Made by a program: the position numbers and the translations under genes
Part shown: piece after piece, positions 13,093-24,900 of the stretch
How positions within the stretch are numbered: the first letter of the stretch is position 1
Layout of the letters: each line of letters opens with the position of its first letter
Notes under the pieces: generated by a model
Told to the model about the DNA's origin: nothing
Database searches by the model: none
The model's input: only the letters and a program-made list of their open reading frames with translations
Source of the DNA: Phoronis ovalis
Taxonomy: Eukaryota; Phoronida; Phoronidae
Direction of reading: 5' to 3'
DNA: 64,000 nt
Assembly: GCA_028565635.1 (NCBI GenBank)
Contig: JAOXYB010000013.1
Span: forward strand, 1 to 64,000

Positions 13093-15759
13093 TTTAAAAG
13101 TTATATAAATTAATCCTACAAATTAAATAAATATAATCCAAGTTGGTGTAATTTCTAACGAACACTCCTTTGTTGTATTTTGTTAACGATTCCTTGTTTA
13201 ACTTGACGTGTCCCGTAGTATTAAGATTAATCCTGACCCATGCATATTTACGTCTGGAGAGGACAATGCCATATCGTTAAATGTGTTAACTTAGGTACCG
13301 TTTGTACATGAACACGAAATCGAGGCTCCTATAGAGCTCCTGGAGATGCAGATATGCGGTGGGTTGTAATTATCATTCAATTAAGAATACATTTTCTAGA
13401 ATTGTGGACATTTCCTAACAACTTACACACAAAAAAACAGTACTTTGTAATTTAAAAAAGATATAGTATTTCGTAAAGATTTAAAACTTAATCAAATTAG
13501 ATGTAAACACGAAAAAAGTAATTGCTGTTTGACATTTATAATAAACAAGTTGTAAAAAATACACGAAGGCTACATTGTTTTTTTTTTGTTGTATAATGAC
13601 GATATTAGTGTACATTGTTTTTCTGTACAATGAGAACATACTATTTTATTGTACAGGTTTGTTCGCCGTCCACGTTGACATTGCTCATTTGTTTTTCCAC
13701 AGATATTTGTGCGGCTGTCAGTGCTAAATGTGTTAACAGCCAGAAAGACTTATAAGGTACTGGCAATCTTTGATTTGGAAAGGACGAAATCATGTGAAAT
13801 TATGGGACCCACGACTGATGATGTTGAACTTGACAGCTCAAAAACTCACAAATAAAGTGTCAGACATGCTTTGATATTCAAGTCGCGTTTCGACTTTCTT
13901 AACATTCAATGAAACATGAACGCCTATCGCTTGATAAGACACGCTACACATCAATAGAGAAGTATTTCTAAATTATATTTATTGTTGAAAGTTACATTAT
14001 AAGATAACTATTTCTTTTCATGCATAATATAGATAACATACATATTTTAACTAAATGAACATATTTAGATACGGCAGATATGGTCTTTTGTATATCAGTA
14101 GTCCAGGAACATGGGACAATTCTCTGCTTAGTTTCTATATGAGAAATAATTATTTCTATTTTATAGTAATCGTGTATAATCTGTACACTAATATTGCAAG
14201 TATGGTTTTGCCACCTGTTTGGTTATTTTTCTTTATTTTGTGCCCAGTTATAAAATACCCTATTAAAGTTAAATCAGCAGCATTTTAATCGGCTATAGTT
14301 GTAATAATTTTAAAAACAAAACGTACGTTGCAGAAAATACGTACATTGAATTGCAAATTTTCTGTTTTTGGACGTGAAGTTGTTACCAAATTTAGTTGTT
14401 TTTCGTTTCCAAAAACATCAGCCAGGCCAAATAGCATAAATGGTGATAAATAAAATCAAAGAAAGAAGTATGCCTGAAAGACATTTGAGAGTGAGCACAA
14501 TTGCAGAGCCGGATTGCAGATGCATGCCTGATATGCAACAGCGCCATCTAATAAATCATCAGAGTACTACCATGAAAACCATGGCTGAAACCAGATTTCT
14601 ACTACTGTCGGTAGTTCGTTATTTCTGATATTTTCAGTCTCATTTTTCCTGGCCGTTCGTACGCTAGCTGCGTGTACTACCGTGACTGTAGAACTGATTC
14701 ATACTTAATCACAAAATAAGTGTAAACTATACTAGCACTGTCAATTTAAAACTGAAACTTACATTTATACAATTCCCGGGACAATATAATTAATTAGATC
14801 TTTGGGTCTCATCCCCTCACAATCGGTCACATGACCCGGCTTCATCATGAATTCAGAAATGACCGGTGAAGGTAATGAGACATTAAAATGTAAGATTCAA
14901 TTTTAGACTAAATTATATTTATGTTAATCATTTCACTGAATCGATACTTGTATGTCATCAAATGAAATTCATTTTGATGAATTATACTAGTTTTGACATT
15001 AATTACAATTTACAGTATAAAAGTAAGCGCATGAAATCAAAGGTAATGTAATCTCGAATCACACCTAGTAGACAGTACAAGCTATTAATTTTTACAAACC
15101 ATTCCCCATTCTATACCAAATTATTGTGACCCATAATACCACTTTTCACATTTCCAATGAACACCTTGACTAGACCTCAAAAACGCAAAAACTATACCCA
15201 AAATATGCCACAGAAGAGGCTTAAAAGATACCTCAAGATATTCCAAAATTTAGCAGAAAGGTACCTCGGTACATCCCAAAGACTTAAAACCCCCGCCGGG
15301 GCTCGACCGCCGCATTGTTTATGCAGGCGTCTTGTATCCATAAGTTACATCTGGTTTGTCTAATACAATACAGTTTGTCCCTACGGCTACATAAACGGTG
15401 CATTGACTACCTCATATGGTGTTCATAAAAAAAGCACTCCCAGAGATTCAAAATACATTTTAGTAGACACGCCTTTGCACGTATATCCGATAACAGTAAC
15501 GATAACCATCCGTCGAACCTGCTGAAAATTGTAAATTTAACTTCTTCCTGTGTGCATCATTTGGAAAAATTAAAAGATCGTAAGTGGGATTCAACTTTTA
15601 TTTTAATAGGTTTCGTTATCGGCCCCCAGATGTCAGCCTGTCTTAGCAGAAAGAACTCTTTGAATGTGAAGTTTGAAAAGCTGGTGTACCGCGGAAATTG
15701 AAGATTGTCAGTTGAGATACATTGTCTTTACCTTTCTTTAGTTCGTGAATTTACTCGCA
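13093..15759. promoter_or_regulatory. intergenic region between divergent Wnt4 and NUP37
   Basis: The start codons of Wnt4 (minus) and NUP37 (plus) face away from each other across 2.67 kb, so both promoters must lie here unless either gene has upstream noncoding exons. No TATA box, long ORF or repeat family could be assigned with confidence. Short open frames (14055-14288, 14440-14628, 15157-15363) show no protein-like features. Confidence 0.5.
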
Positions 15760-15906
15760 ATGACCGACGTACCAAAGCCAGAAGCGTACGTGATACATCA
15801 CTCCGACAATGTGGAAATCATAGAGTTTTCACCATTTGAATTATCTGGCCAGTTATTGGCTATTGGTTCAACATTTCGTGTTACAGCTGGACTATGCAAA
15901 TTTCAG
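15760..15906 (+). CDS. NUP37: NUP37 exon 1
   Basis: This exon encodes residues 1-49, from MTDVPKPEAY to GLCKFQ, and ends in phase 0 before GTATCC. It matches the first propeller blade of NUP37 (VHVVEFNPFE-like segment). Confidence 0.9.
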
Positions 15907-18900
15907 GTATCCACAGCCGTTAGTCCAGGCTTCATGACACTACGGCCCTACTACCGTAGCTGTAGAGTCATGGCCCAGATAGTGTTAAAACCAGTAGAAG
16001 TTGGCCTCTTGCAAAAGCACTCACCATGTGTCAAAAAATTCAATAAATTGAAACCAAAGTTGTTGTCTTTGTCTCTGATACTCCTACTGTTACCTTGAAT
16101 TGATTAATACTCCTCAAAGTGACTTTTAGCATACAAATCCATTGCCACTCAGACCAGCGTGAAATGTCCATTTTGCAGATTTTATTTGGCTAAAAGTCAC
16201 CTTGAGGAGCATTAATCAAGCTTCAAATGGCAGATAATACAAGAACGGGTATCAGAGATAAACAAGACAGGACTACCACTGTCGTATGCTACTTGCTAGT
16301 TTTAACACTATCTGAAGCCAGGACTACCACTGTCGTATGCTACTTGCTAGTTTTAACACTATCTGAAGCCAGGACTACTACTGTCGTATGCTGCTTGCTA
16401 GCTAGAGCAGTTTTATGTAATACTTAAATGTTTTGCTTAGTAAACTTATAGAAGCAGATGAAGAGACTAAAATCGATTTGTTTTTCTGTCACACAGAGCT
16501 GAAAGTTAGTCAAAACCTGGTATATAGCTAGGCTTGTGACTACTATATATAGGGGTGTGCGACCCTAGAATGTAGATGGTCCATTTTTTGGGAAGATCTG
16601 TTTGAACTTCATTAAATTAGCGGAAAGGACCCGGTTTTTGATCAAATTAGCAGAGGCTATGTCCATTTTTGGCTTCTTTTCTGCCAGCTAACAGGGTTTT
16701 TCATTTTTAGCAAACAGGTTTTACACACACAAATTAGCAATTGGTTTTTTAGCAAGCAAAAGTTAAGCAAACCATTTTTTGGAAGTAAAAAAATAGTTGA
16801 GGCTATCTGTTTTTTACAGCTGGGCCGTATACCGCTATTAAAAATTTTGTGAAGTAACCTCCTGGGTTGATAACCTTAGTTCTGGATTCTTGATTCTAGT
16901 ATGACAGCTTACATACTGCTAAAAGATCATTCATAATAAATATGTACTAACCAACATATAACCTGTTGAAGTTGTTTGTAGTAATTGTTTTTGATGCCTT
17001 GTTTAATTCAAAGGAAAAAAATTGCAACATGTTTTTCTATATCTGTATGTAGGCCATCCACATTAGGGCCATGTAGCCATAGTAACAACACTGTTTCTGT
17101 CATAAACTTACTAACATTAATGGTTAGGTTACAGTATGGAATGACACTTATTGTTAGAATCTATATTGTTCTTTTTATCAATATCAATATCCGTAACTTG
17201 ATAATCCAAACTTTGGTTCTGACATGAGAAATAGTCCAGTCAATATATGAACATTTTGCCTAAAAAATTCTTCCCACTAACTGAACTTGGCTGGTAGCTG
17301 GATCTGCCTGCCGATTGGTATATTAAAAATGGATTACTTAGCTGGAGTTTTTTGGCAGATAAAAAAGGTTAACAACTACATATTTTAACATGCAATGAAA
17401 CATGCAATAACTGCCATTTCTGATATATTTAATTATACCTTTGTTAATTTGCAGATATTTGTTTACTTATAGGCTGAGGAGCCTGAAGTGGATGGAGTTG
17501 AGTTTGAACACATACGTGATTTTCATCATGGAACTCGAATAACAGCCCTGGCGTGGAGTCCTGAAACAACTCTCTATACTGTACCAAGACTTGTAAGGTG
17601 AGTAAAGCTGCAGAAATACAACACAATTATAGAAAACACGCCTGGAAAAAACCCACATGTTTATATAATTATGCTAATGTAAATTTATGTATAACGGTCG
17701 CTGTTTGACGATGGAAACCAGCGAATCAAAGTAATGTGATTAGCCACAATTTTATACTGCATGTTTTTTATATGTACTCGCAGCTCCTCCTTCACACATG
17801 TTCTTACTGCGGTCATGTTATGTAGAATTTTGGACCCAGTACGCAAGGATAACGTAAAGGACACTCATAATACAGCGAGACTAATATGATTGATTATGTA
17901 GCAGGAGAAATCGCTTAGTTGGGAGAACATTAGACTGAAGGAATAAAGTTGATTTTTTTTAGGTTCCTTTATCAATATTACATTTTTAGTTAGACAGCCA
18001 CACACACATCCACATGCACAGACACACACATGTTATAATTTTTTAAATAGTGAAACAGCTGTTAATTAAATAGATGACATTTTTATCACAGGTTCTGTAC
18101 TGCAGGTGGTGATAAGAAACTACGTTTATTTACTTCAAATTTAAAAGAGGACGACTCTGTACAGGTAAATCTTGACAGTTTGTAAGAAAAGCATTTTATC
18201 CACAAGGATGTAATATTATTTTTTCAAAATATTTTCTGCCACTTCCACTGTACTTATATCAGACTTACCTAGTTTCACCAATGGGTGCTATCAAGGACTA
18301 GGAACATCTTCAAATGTTTGTCAATGTGATTCATTCTGTAGTTTCTCTTGTTGACTGCCATTTTGTGGGCTACATTCATAAAAATTTTAATATTTTATTT
18401 TATTCATAAATTTGTGTCTACTCTGTTGTAAAGTAAGTAACTTGACATATAATTCTTTGTAATCTCTCTAAATTTGAAAAAATATAAATGACATTAAACA
18501 ACAGTTGCTATTTTATGAAGAAAAACTGATATATTGTGCAATATGACTGGTAGATGCTAACCTGCAAATCTTGCAGTTCTCGCAATATCTCCTGTTTGAT
18601 AAGAATTGAAACTCTAACATGAAACGATGACATCTGAGTATGTGACAACGATGACATCTGAGTATGTGACACTTATAATTGTGTACACTATAATAAAGCT
18701 TGGTATCATTCATCCTGAATATGTAGCAACTTCGATCACTTCAGAATCAATTTTTGGAACAAGAGGACACAGTTTCTACTTTAATTGACCTTGGAAACAG
18801 ATGTAAGTCATACTGCTGAACAACAAAGAGAAATACTGCAGTATTGAATATTTCTTTGCTTTAGATTATTGAAGGTCATCGAGATTACATTAATTCTGTG

Positions 18901-21048
18901 ACCTTTGACCCAGATAAAGGTGAAGAGATTGCAAGTGTTAGTGATGATTTAACGTGTAGAATTTTTGGTACAGACGGGCAACAACATGTATGCTTTCCTC
19001 TGCAATCTCCTGGAATGAACGTGTGCTGGCATGCAGAAGATCCAATGAAGGTCTGTGCTGTACACTCTGAGAATTATTGTATATGTCAAGCATATACTCT
19101 GAGTATGGTAATGTGTCCGTCAATCAAATTTTATGTAAATTTATGTAATCATTCAAAATACCACCAATCAAAAACGGGTGGCTATCATTTTGTTTATGTT
19201 ATTTTTCATCCAAGCAACTTTAATATTTTTCTTTTTAATGCATATGTATTTTTCAACTGGCACACACTATTTTAATTGAATCAGAAAAAGGTTTAAGTAG
19301 GGTCAGCTTTTTTTTGTAAGGCAAGACCAAAAATAAACCTTGTTTAGCAGGATCAACTGTTTTGAATTTTGGCTTTTAACACTAAAAAAGCCTGATCGAC
19401 TCAGTTTTCAAGGGCTTTCACCTGTTAAACACTTTTTTAAAATAAAAATTAAAACAGCCCGACTGACTCGGTTTTTGAGGGCTTTTGCCCAGTAAACAAC
19501 TTATCTTTTTGGTATGGCCTTACTAAAATTTTGTAGATATTGCTTCCATATTTCCCTCACTATGACTACAATTCATAATTCATGATGAGCTACAGCTTAC
19601 TTTATTTCATATCCATTTATGCAGCTGATGGTTTCAGAAAAGTCTGGCATTATACGATTTTACAACCTAATATCCCATCAACCAATCATGTCCCTAGATT
19701 GTGGACACGCCCCCATCATATCAGCGGACTGGTGTTTCCGAAATGTACTCCAGGTGGCAGCATTGAGTAATAATGAATGGCATTTGTTTGATACATCACA
19801 GTCCAGGTAATTAAATGACCATCTGTGTTTTAAATTTGAAAGTTTACTTCATCCAAATATGCTTGCCAAAATTCTGTTTGCGTGGAACATTGTGTTCCCA
19901 CTAAACAACTCTCTTTTGTTCTGACAAATAATATTGTGTGAATTTAAATATTCGTTGTGCAGCATTGCCACGCAGTCACTTTCAATAAATGTAACTAGTC
20001 AGAGGGCACAACTTCCAGCATACCCTAATTATCCTGAATGCTTCTGAAGTATGAAATCACAGTGGCTCGTATGAGTCATAAATATTCATGGGTCATAACT
20101 TACTACTAATTTACTAGTTGCATTAAGTAATAGCTTTTATTTAGCCTTTCAAAATGTCTAGCAGGGGATATAGAGCAATATAAAATTATTAAAAGCTACT
20201 TGTTTTTATCAATGATTTTTAAGCCTTGTAGTATATATTTCCAGCTGTCCTTTAGACAGTCAGCCAGCCCACAGCAAGAGGTCGTGTTTAGTCAAATGGT
20301 CACGGAATAATGAGCATGTGTATGCAACAACGGGTGCCAATGGTGGAGAAATTAAAGTGTGGCATAGTCAACAGTCACAGGTATCCCCAACAATATCTAT
20401 TCAGTTTTGGTAAAGTTAAAGTATAAATTAATTCAGACCTGTGAACAAAAGAATTTACCTGATTATAATCAAACTCTTTGATATCATTTAGCTGTTTAGT
20501 TCCTCAGCAGGGTGCCCTCTGGTGGATATAGCTCATAAGTGTTGTGTTCAGTCCTGTCTGCCTTTATTACTGAGATCTGTATGGACAATACAACTTTCAC
20601 GTGTACAATGATAACATGTGATGTTAGACAAGAGTCTCCACCTCCTTTTCCTTTATGCACGGTTGTAATGGTTTAGCTCACAGGTCATTGTAGTTAGTTT
20701 GTAACTGGCTTTGATATTGGAATGTATCTGTGAAATGACAACTTGCAGTTGACTGATGATATTAGATGGTTTCCTTCAAATATACACACAAAATGTATGC
20801 ATGTACAGTTACAAAACTATTAATAGTACACATGCAACCATGTATAGTTACATCCAGGCAACTGGCTTATGAGAACGCAAGATATTCTGTTGTTAATAAC
20901 TAATCTTTGATTTTTTTCTTATTTTCATTAGCCTATCCTATCTACAACTGTACAATATGGGTCTGGATTATCATGGCACCACAATCTCCCTGTGGTGGCA
21001 GTTGGAGGAGACAAGAAAATATACTTTTGGTTTACAGACAGAGTCTGA
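15760..21048 (+). CDS. NUP37: Nucleoporin Nup37 (7 exons, complete)
   Basis: This is a WD40 beta-propeller subunit of the Nup107-160 Y-complex, the outer-ring scaffold of the nuclear pore. Exons are 15760-15906, 17473-17597, 18092-18164, 18865-19050, 19625-19806, 20245-20380 and 20932-21048, totalling 966 bases or 321 aa (human about 326). All junctions are GT-AG with consistent phases. Diagnostic stretches include FHHGTRITALAWSPET, GGDKKLRLFTSNL, the SVTFDP..GEEIASVSDDLTCRI block and YGSGLSWHHNLP, which follow the vertebrate protein in order. The ATG at 15760 was chosen; the frame is open 15 bases further upstream but only to a GTG. Intron 1 holds a fold-back element and a 51-bp tandem repeat. 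The gene converges on MRPL23. Confidence 0.95.
16100..16219. mobile_element. 120-bp fold-back (inverted-repeat) element in NUP37 intron 1
   Basis: Two 31-bp arms at 16100-16130 and 16189-16219 are reverse complements with two mismatches, separated by 58 bases. ATTAAT lies inside both arms and is self-complementary, so the true element edge and any target duplication cannot be fixed. It resembles a small MITE. Confidence 0.6.
16269..16400. repeat. 51-bp tandem repeat, about 2.5 copies
   Basis: Copies start at 16269, 16320 and 16371, an exact 51-base period. The first two are nearly identical and the third is partial and diverged. Because 51 is divisible by 3, the repeat stays open in one frame, but it lies inside an intron and is not likely to be coding. 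Confidence 0.85.
17473..17597 (+). CDS. NUP37: NUP37 exon 2
   Basis: This exon encodes AEEPEVDGVEFEHIRDF through VPRLV and ends in phase 2 before GTGAGT. It contains the FHHGTRITALAWSPET segment conserved in NUP37. Confidence 0.93.
18092..18164 (+). CDS. NUP37: NUP37 exon 3
   Basis: This 73-base exon encodes RFCTAGGDKKLRLFTSNL and the following acidic residues. The acceptor is TTATCACAG and the donor GTAAAT. Phases match exons 2 and 4. Confidence 0.92.
18623..18670. repeat. 24-bp direct repeat, two copies
   Basis: Two identical adjacent copies of a 24-base unit starting AACGATGACATC lie in NUP37 intron 3. No function is apparent. Confidence 0.75.
18865..19050 (+). CDS. NUP37: NUP37 exon 4
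   Basis: This exon encodes 62 residues from IIEGHRDYINSV to CWHAEDPMK, including the SVSDDLTCRIF WD-repeat strand. The donor GTCTGT is weaker than usual. It was preferred over read-through because the next exon continues the family sequence (LMVSEKSGIIRFYNL). Confidence 0.92.
19625..19806 (+). CDS. NUP37: NUP37 exon 5
   Basis: This exon encodes LMVSEKSGIIRFYNL through LFDTSQS and ends in phase 2. The acceptor is TTTATGCAG and the donor GTAATT. Confidence 0.92.
20245..20380 (+). CDS. NUP37: NUP37 exon 6
   Basis: This exon encodes CPLDSQPAHSKRSCLVKWS through WHSQQSQ, including the TTGANGGEIKVW WD-repeat strand. The acceptor is TTTCCAG. Confidence 0.92.
20932..21048 (+). CDS. NUP37: NUP37 exon 7 with stop
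   Basis: This exon encodes PILSTTVQYGSGLSWHHN to the C-terminus FWFTDRV and the TGA stop. It forms the last blade of the propeller, matching the GSGLSWH...GGDHKLLFW end of vertebrate NUP37. Confidence 0.94.
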   Translation, partial: PILSTTVQYGSGLSWHHNLPVVAVGGDKKIYFWFTDRV

Positions 21049-21666
21049 GTAATTTGTGTCGCCTTGCTACATGATGATTTGCAAAGTTTGTTCCCTTTTT
21101 TTAATCCAAAAAGGTTAGGATTAGGTGTCTGCATAATCTTTTGCTGTGTTCTAAAATCTTCAATTTTGCATTAGAAGTAGACGTATATTTCGTTTGTATA
21201 ACTTGCTAAAAGACTTTGTTTGTATCAAATCCAGGTGTTAATGGTAAAGTATAATAGTTCAAAGTATTTCTGTTGCAGTAAGATGTGTTCATCCAGATAT
21301 TATGTAGATACTGAAATGGTGAAGCTGCAACTTTTTCCATTGGACATAACATATAATGTGAAGATAATATTGCAAACAGAACATTATGAAAACCTGATGT
21401 ATTCTGAATATAACTATTTAGAAAGTAGGACAAAATGAATGCTAGAGTTTAAAACTATTAAAATTTTAAAAATACATGATCTTATATCCAGGACTTCATG
21501 CAAAACAAAAGGGTTTGTGAAGACCCAAAGAATATCATTTATGATGTCTGGTTTATTTCATCATCCTGATAGTGTGTTCGTAATGATAAAACTGCACATG
21601 AACTATTGGCAAGCTAAATAGTATTTAGGAATTCGCCTTGCAGAAAAACACAGGCACAAGTTAATG

Positions 21667-21672
21667 AATAAA
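21667..21672 (+). terminator. candidate NUP37 poly(A) signal
   Basis: This is an AATAAA 619 bases after the NUP37 stop. It is followed within five bases by the mirror-strand hexamer used by MRPL23. Confidence 0.5.
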
Positions 21673-21676
21673 TCTT

Positions 21677-21682
21677 TTTATT
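21677..21682 (-). terminator. candidate MRPL23 poly(A) signal
   Basis: The minus strand reads AATAAA about 165 bases past the MRPL23 stop, a normal distance for a short mitochondrial ribosomal protein 3'UTR. Confidence 0.55.
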
Positions 21683-21846
21683 ATTTTCTATACATTTTTT
21701 TGTTGTTCTTTATTTGGCATGGTATTAGTTTAACAAAAGGACAACACAACCTGCCATCTGTCGGGATCATATTTTTTTCTCCAAGAACACACTGTCTTTA
21801 TTATCCAAGCTTTTTACTGCTCACTAGATGTCAGCATCATCCTTTA

Positions 21847-21999
21847 CTACCTGAACCAGTAAGGCACGTCTAATCTGTCCCATTTCTCAGCATTGTCTTT
21901 CTGCGTTTCTTTCTTTAATTTCTTTAAATTATCAAATTCTCTTTCTGATGGAAAGTTTCCTTTAAAAATATCTGGGAATTCAAATGTTTGTCCATTGCC
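21847..21999 (-). CDS. MRPL23: MRPL23 exon 5 with stop
   Basis: This exon encodes GNGQTFEFPDIFKGNF to the C-terminus VPYWFR and the TAG stop. The acceptor is ATATTTGCAG. The end matches the VPSWF-type tail of the family. Confidence 0.93.
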   Translation of the reverse strand, partial: GNGQTFEFPDIFKGNFPSEREFDNLKKLKKETQKDNAEKWDRLDVPYWFR

Positions 22000-24900
22000 C
22001 TGCAAATATAAACTGACTTTTTAACAATAATAATATGCAAAAAAATGTATTGATTTTTTTGTATACCTTATACAAAAGTGCATGGAAACAAATTTGCTTC
22101 AATTCAGTTTATTTATTATAATTGTGAACATGTAGATTCAAAACTAAAAAGTTTTATTAAAACACTTAACTAGCATGGCACTATGGTACTTTTTTTTTGA
22201 TAATTGGTTATTCATGAAATGTATGGGAAACCAAAACAGAAATGATACGATTGAACTTACCAATTGCACATATGCTATTTTAATATCAGGCTCTTTTGAT
22301 ATAACATATCCATATACAGGGTGTTTTATTTTTTCTCCTGAAAAAAAATTAACAACACAGTCGGTAATAATAATATTAATACAAGTTATCTGATGAAGCA
22401 CGAAAAAAAAAATTAAAAGAAAAAATACTTAAATGCACTAAATGATGCATCTTTCCTACCTTCCCGTATTTCAGTTCTAACTTTTGCCACAGGAACTTTG
22501 TAGATCTTTTCGAGAGAATTTTTTATATCATATTTTGTCATTCTAAAAATAAACAAAATTTAATTGTAACAACACAAGAAAGATAACTGTCCGAAATTTA
22601 CAATATTCGAAGTACAGACTGTGGATTGAAAGATGTCTATTTCCAACACGCTTGCAGCGAGCTTTCAACAAAATAGTCAACATGAGGCAACAACTAACTG
22701 TCCAGGTGGTCATATGGAGGTGTCTCTTGACTTTCTTTCTTATTTGTGAACTGATTTGGATGATGAACAGATGTTTTAATATCCTATAGTTGATTTATGT
22801 ACAGCTTGTCCACCAACACCTCTAACTTTTCCTAACCTTTAGCTCAGACTAATATAACTATTAGTTATATTAATCTCAGCCTATAGCTACACTATGAACT
22901 ATAAACACACAGTTCAAAAGGGCCTGGACTCTGTGCTTGTAAATAGTGTTCATGCAGAAGCTTATAGGCCTAAGTAGTGCACTTATACTAGTTGGCTCTG
23001 TAATTAGGGTTGCTCCTATAAGGGAGCAAGCAAATTGGTTTTGTATGATTTCCTTCTTTTTCCAATTTTCAGCAAGCTATATCTCGAAGACAGTTACAGG
23101 TAGGAACTTGATGTATGACATCCCTGTGGTAGGTCATTGTTGACCTTGAGGTCAAAAGGTCATTTGAAGGTCAAAGGTCAAATTTTGGAAAAAAAATTTC
23201 AAAATGTTCTAAAATGACTGTATTGAGTTACAACGAAGTATTTTAGATGATCTTTGAGAAGATTTCGGTACTACAAGGTTTTGTTTCTATATTTTTTTGG
23301 CATCTTTTCAATTACTTTTTTTGATCGTTTCACTAATAAGCCATATCTCGAAGTCTGTTGTAGTTCAGGACATGCTATTTGAGGTTTGACATCCCCAGGG
23401 TAGGCCATTGCTGACCTTGGGGTCAAAAGGTCATTTAGGGGTCAAAGGTCAAAATTCTAAAAATGATGCTGAAAGGTAATTTGGAGGTCATTTAACGTTC
23501 ATAAAAGCTAATATGAGCAACCCTGCCTTTGCTAAAAGGCTATCTAGTTATAGAATTATATTTCAAAAGCTACAAATCTATAATCCAAAAACTTTCTTCT
23601 GAATTTAAAACAATTTTGGCGGTTTGGGTACTCTCGAACTTTACACAGTTAAGTATAAACATAAATAATATATTACATACTAAACGTATAAATTCAGTTT
23701 ATACTACGAGCATATTATATCGAAATTTACAAACTACATTTATAAAATTCAATAAATGTTTCTTAACAACTAAGACTGGGACTAATAAAAAAGTTTATTT
23801 GAACCCTAGTTTTGACGATATTCCATACAATATTTGATACCTTGGGACTATTTATTATACATGTTCTCTACAAACATGCTATATATAGGTACTTCAGGAC
23901 CAAAGTAAGCCTCAAGTATGAATTGCAAAAATGTTAATTCTTTATTCATGGGTTGAACATCAAACGTTTAACAGATATCCTGAATTCTATGAAGAACACT
24001 GATTATATTTCGTACTGTTTTATCATTGTCCATAAAGGGACAATAAGCATGCAGTGAAGCTATTATCGTATGTATCTTGTCTTTGCAATTTAAAAGAAAC
24101 ATAGCAGGAACATGTATGAACTTGTCAGAAGTTATTTGCATATCACAAGAAATAACAGGGTTATCCATGTACATTTAACATTCGCCCAAAATAGTATGCT
24201 ATGTATATTTACATTTATCACTAAATGTGTCCAGGGAAACCGTTTAATGCACCAAGACGTAGCACTTTGTTGCAAACAGTAACAATACTTACTGTGGGTG
24301 TGTGTGGAAGCTGACATAATCAGGAGGCATCTCGTACTTAGGTTTGACCATCTTCATCCAAAATGTTGGAAGTAATATTTGTAACTGTGGATTTCCCTTC
24401 CAGTAAACAGGGTAAGGTTTAATACGACGCAACCAGAAGGGACTGAAAATAAACCATGATGGTTATTCAGGAATTAAAAATGAGAAGCTTTCTGTCAACA
24501 AACAGGTGCTAAGTCCTACTACGGTCAGCTACATCTTATCCATAAGGACCTAAGGACCATTATTTTTCAATCGCACAGTGGCCATTCTTTGACCCGTTTG
24601 ACTATATACTCGGTGCACGAACAATATACCCGGGCATAATATACATACAATAGCTGTCACAGATCACAAACTTCATATGGATTTCACGCTAAGTAGTTGT
24701 GTAGGCACTGATGATAAAATAAACTTTATGTGAGCGAATGAACAGAAGACAGTTCAGCGACAGAAACAAAGAGTTGTTGGAAATTATTACTAGTTATTGG
24801 ATATTGCATTCAAAGTATGGACACTCCGAAACAGGAAAAATGTCAAACTGTATGCTAAGAGTGACAGAGTTAGGACTAAAGACATACATCTATCTTAAGG

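Larger units (their letters stand above)
21049..21846. other. overlapping 3'UTRs of NUP37 and MRPL23
   Basis: The stop codons of the two convergent genes are 798 bases apart with no coding exon between them. A plus AATAAA at 21667 and a minus AATAAA at 21677-21682 suggest that the transcripts end in the same place and overlap antisense by a few tens of bases. Confidence 0.6.
23006..23524. mobile_element. 519-bp inverted-repeat element with nuclear-receptor-like half sites
   Basis: The ends are perfect 10-bp inverted repeats (AGGGTTGCTC at 23006, GAGCAACCCT ending 23524), and similarity continues a few bases inward. Inside are two diverged copies of a roughly 270-bp unit, each starting near CATATCTCGAAG or TATATCTCGAAG and ending in runs of AGGTCA. 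No clear target duplication is visible. It lies in MRPL23 intron 2. I read it as a non-autonomous DNA transposon; the family is unknown to me. Confidence 0.6.

Noticed and set aside
15745-15759. Upstream extension of NUP37
   Set aside because: The frame is open, but the first codon is GTG; the first ATG is at 15760.
18898-19275. 125-residue open frame in NUP37
   Set aside because: Only its first part (to 19050) is exon 4. The rest is intron read-through, because the family sequence resumes at 19625.
19310-19510. Two diverged GGGCTTT-containing direct repeats in NUP37 intron 4
   Set aside because: Similarity is weak and short, and a repeat boundary could not be drawn.
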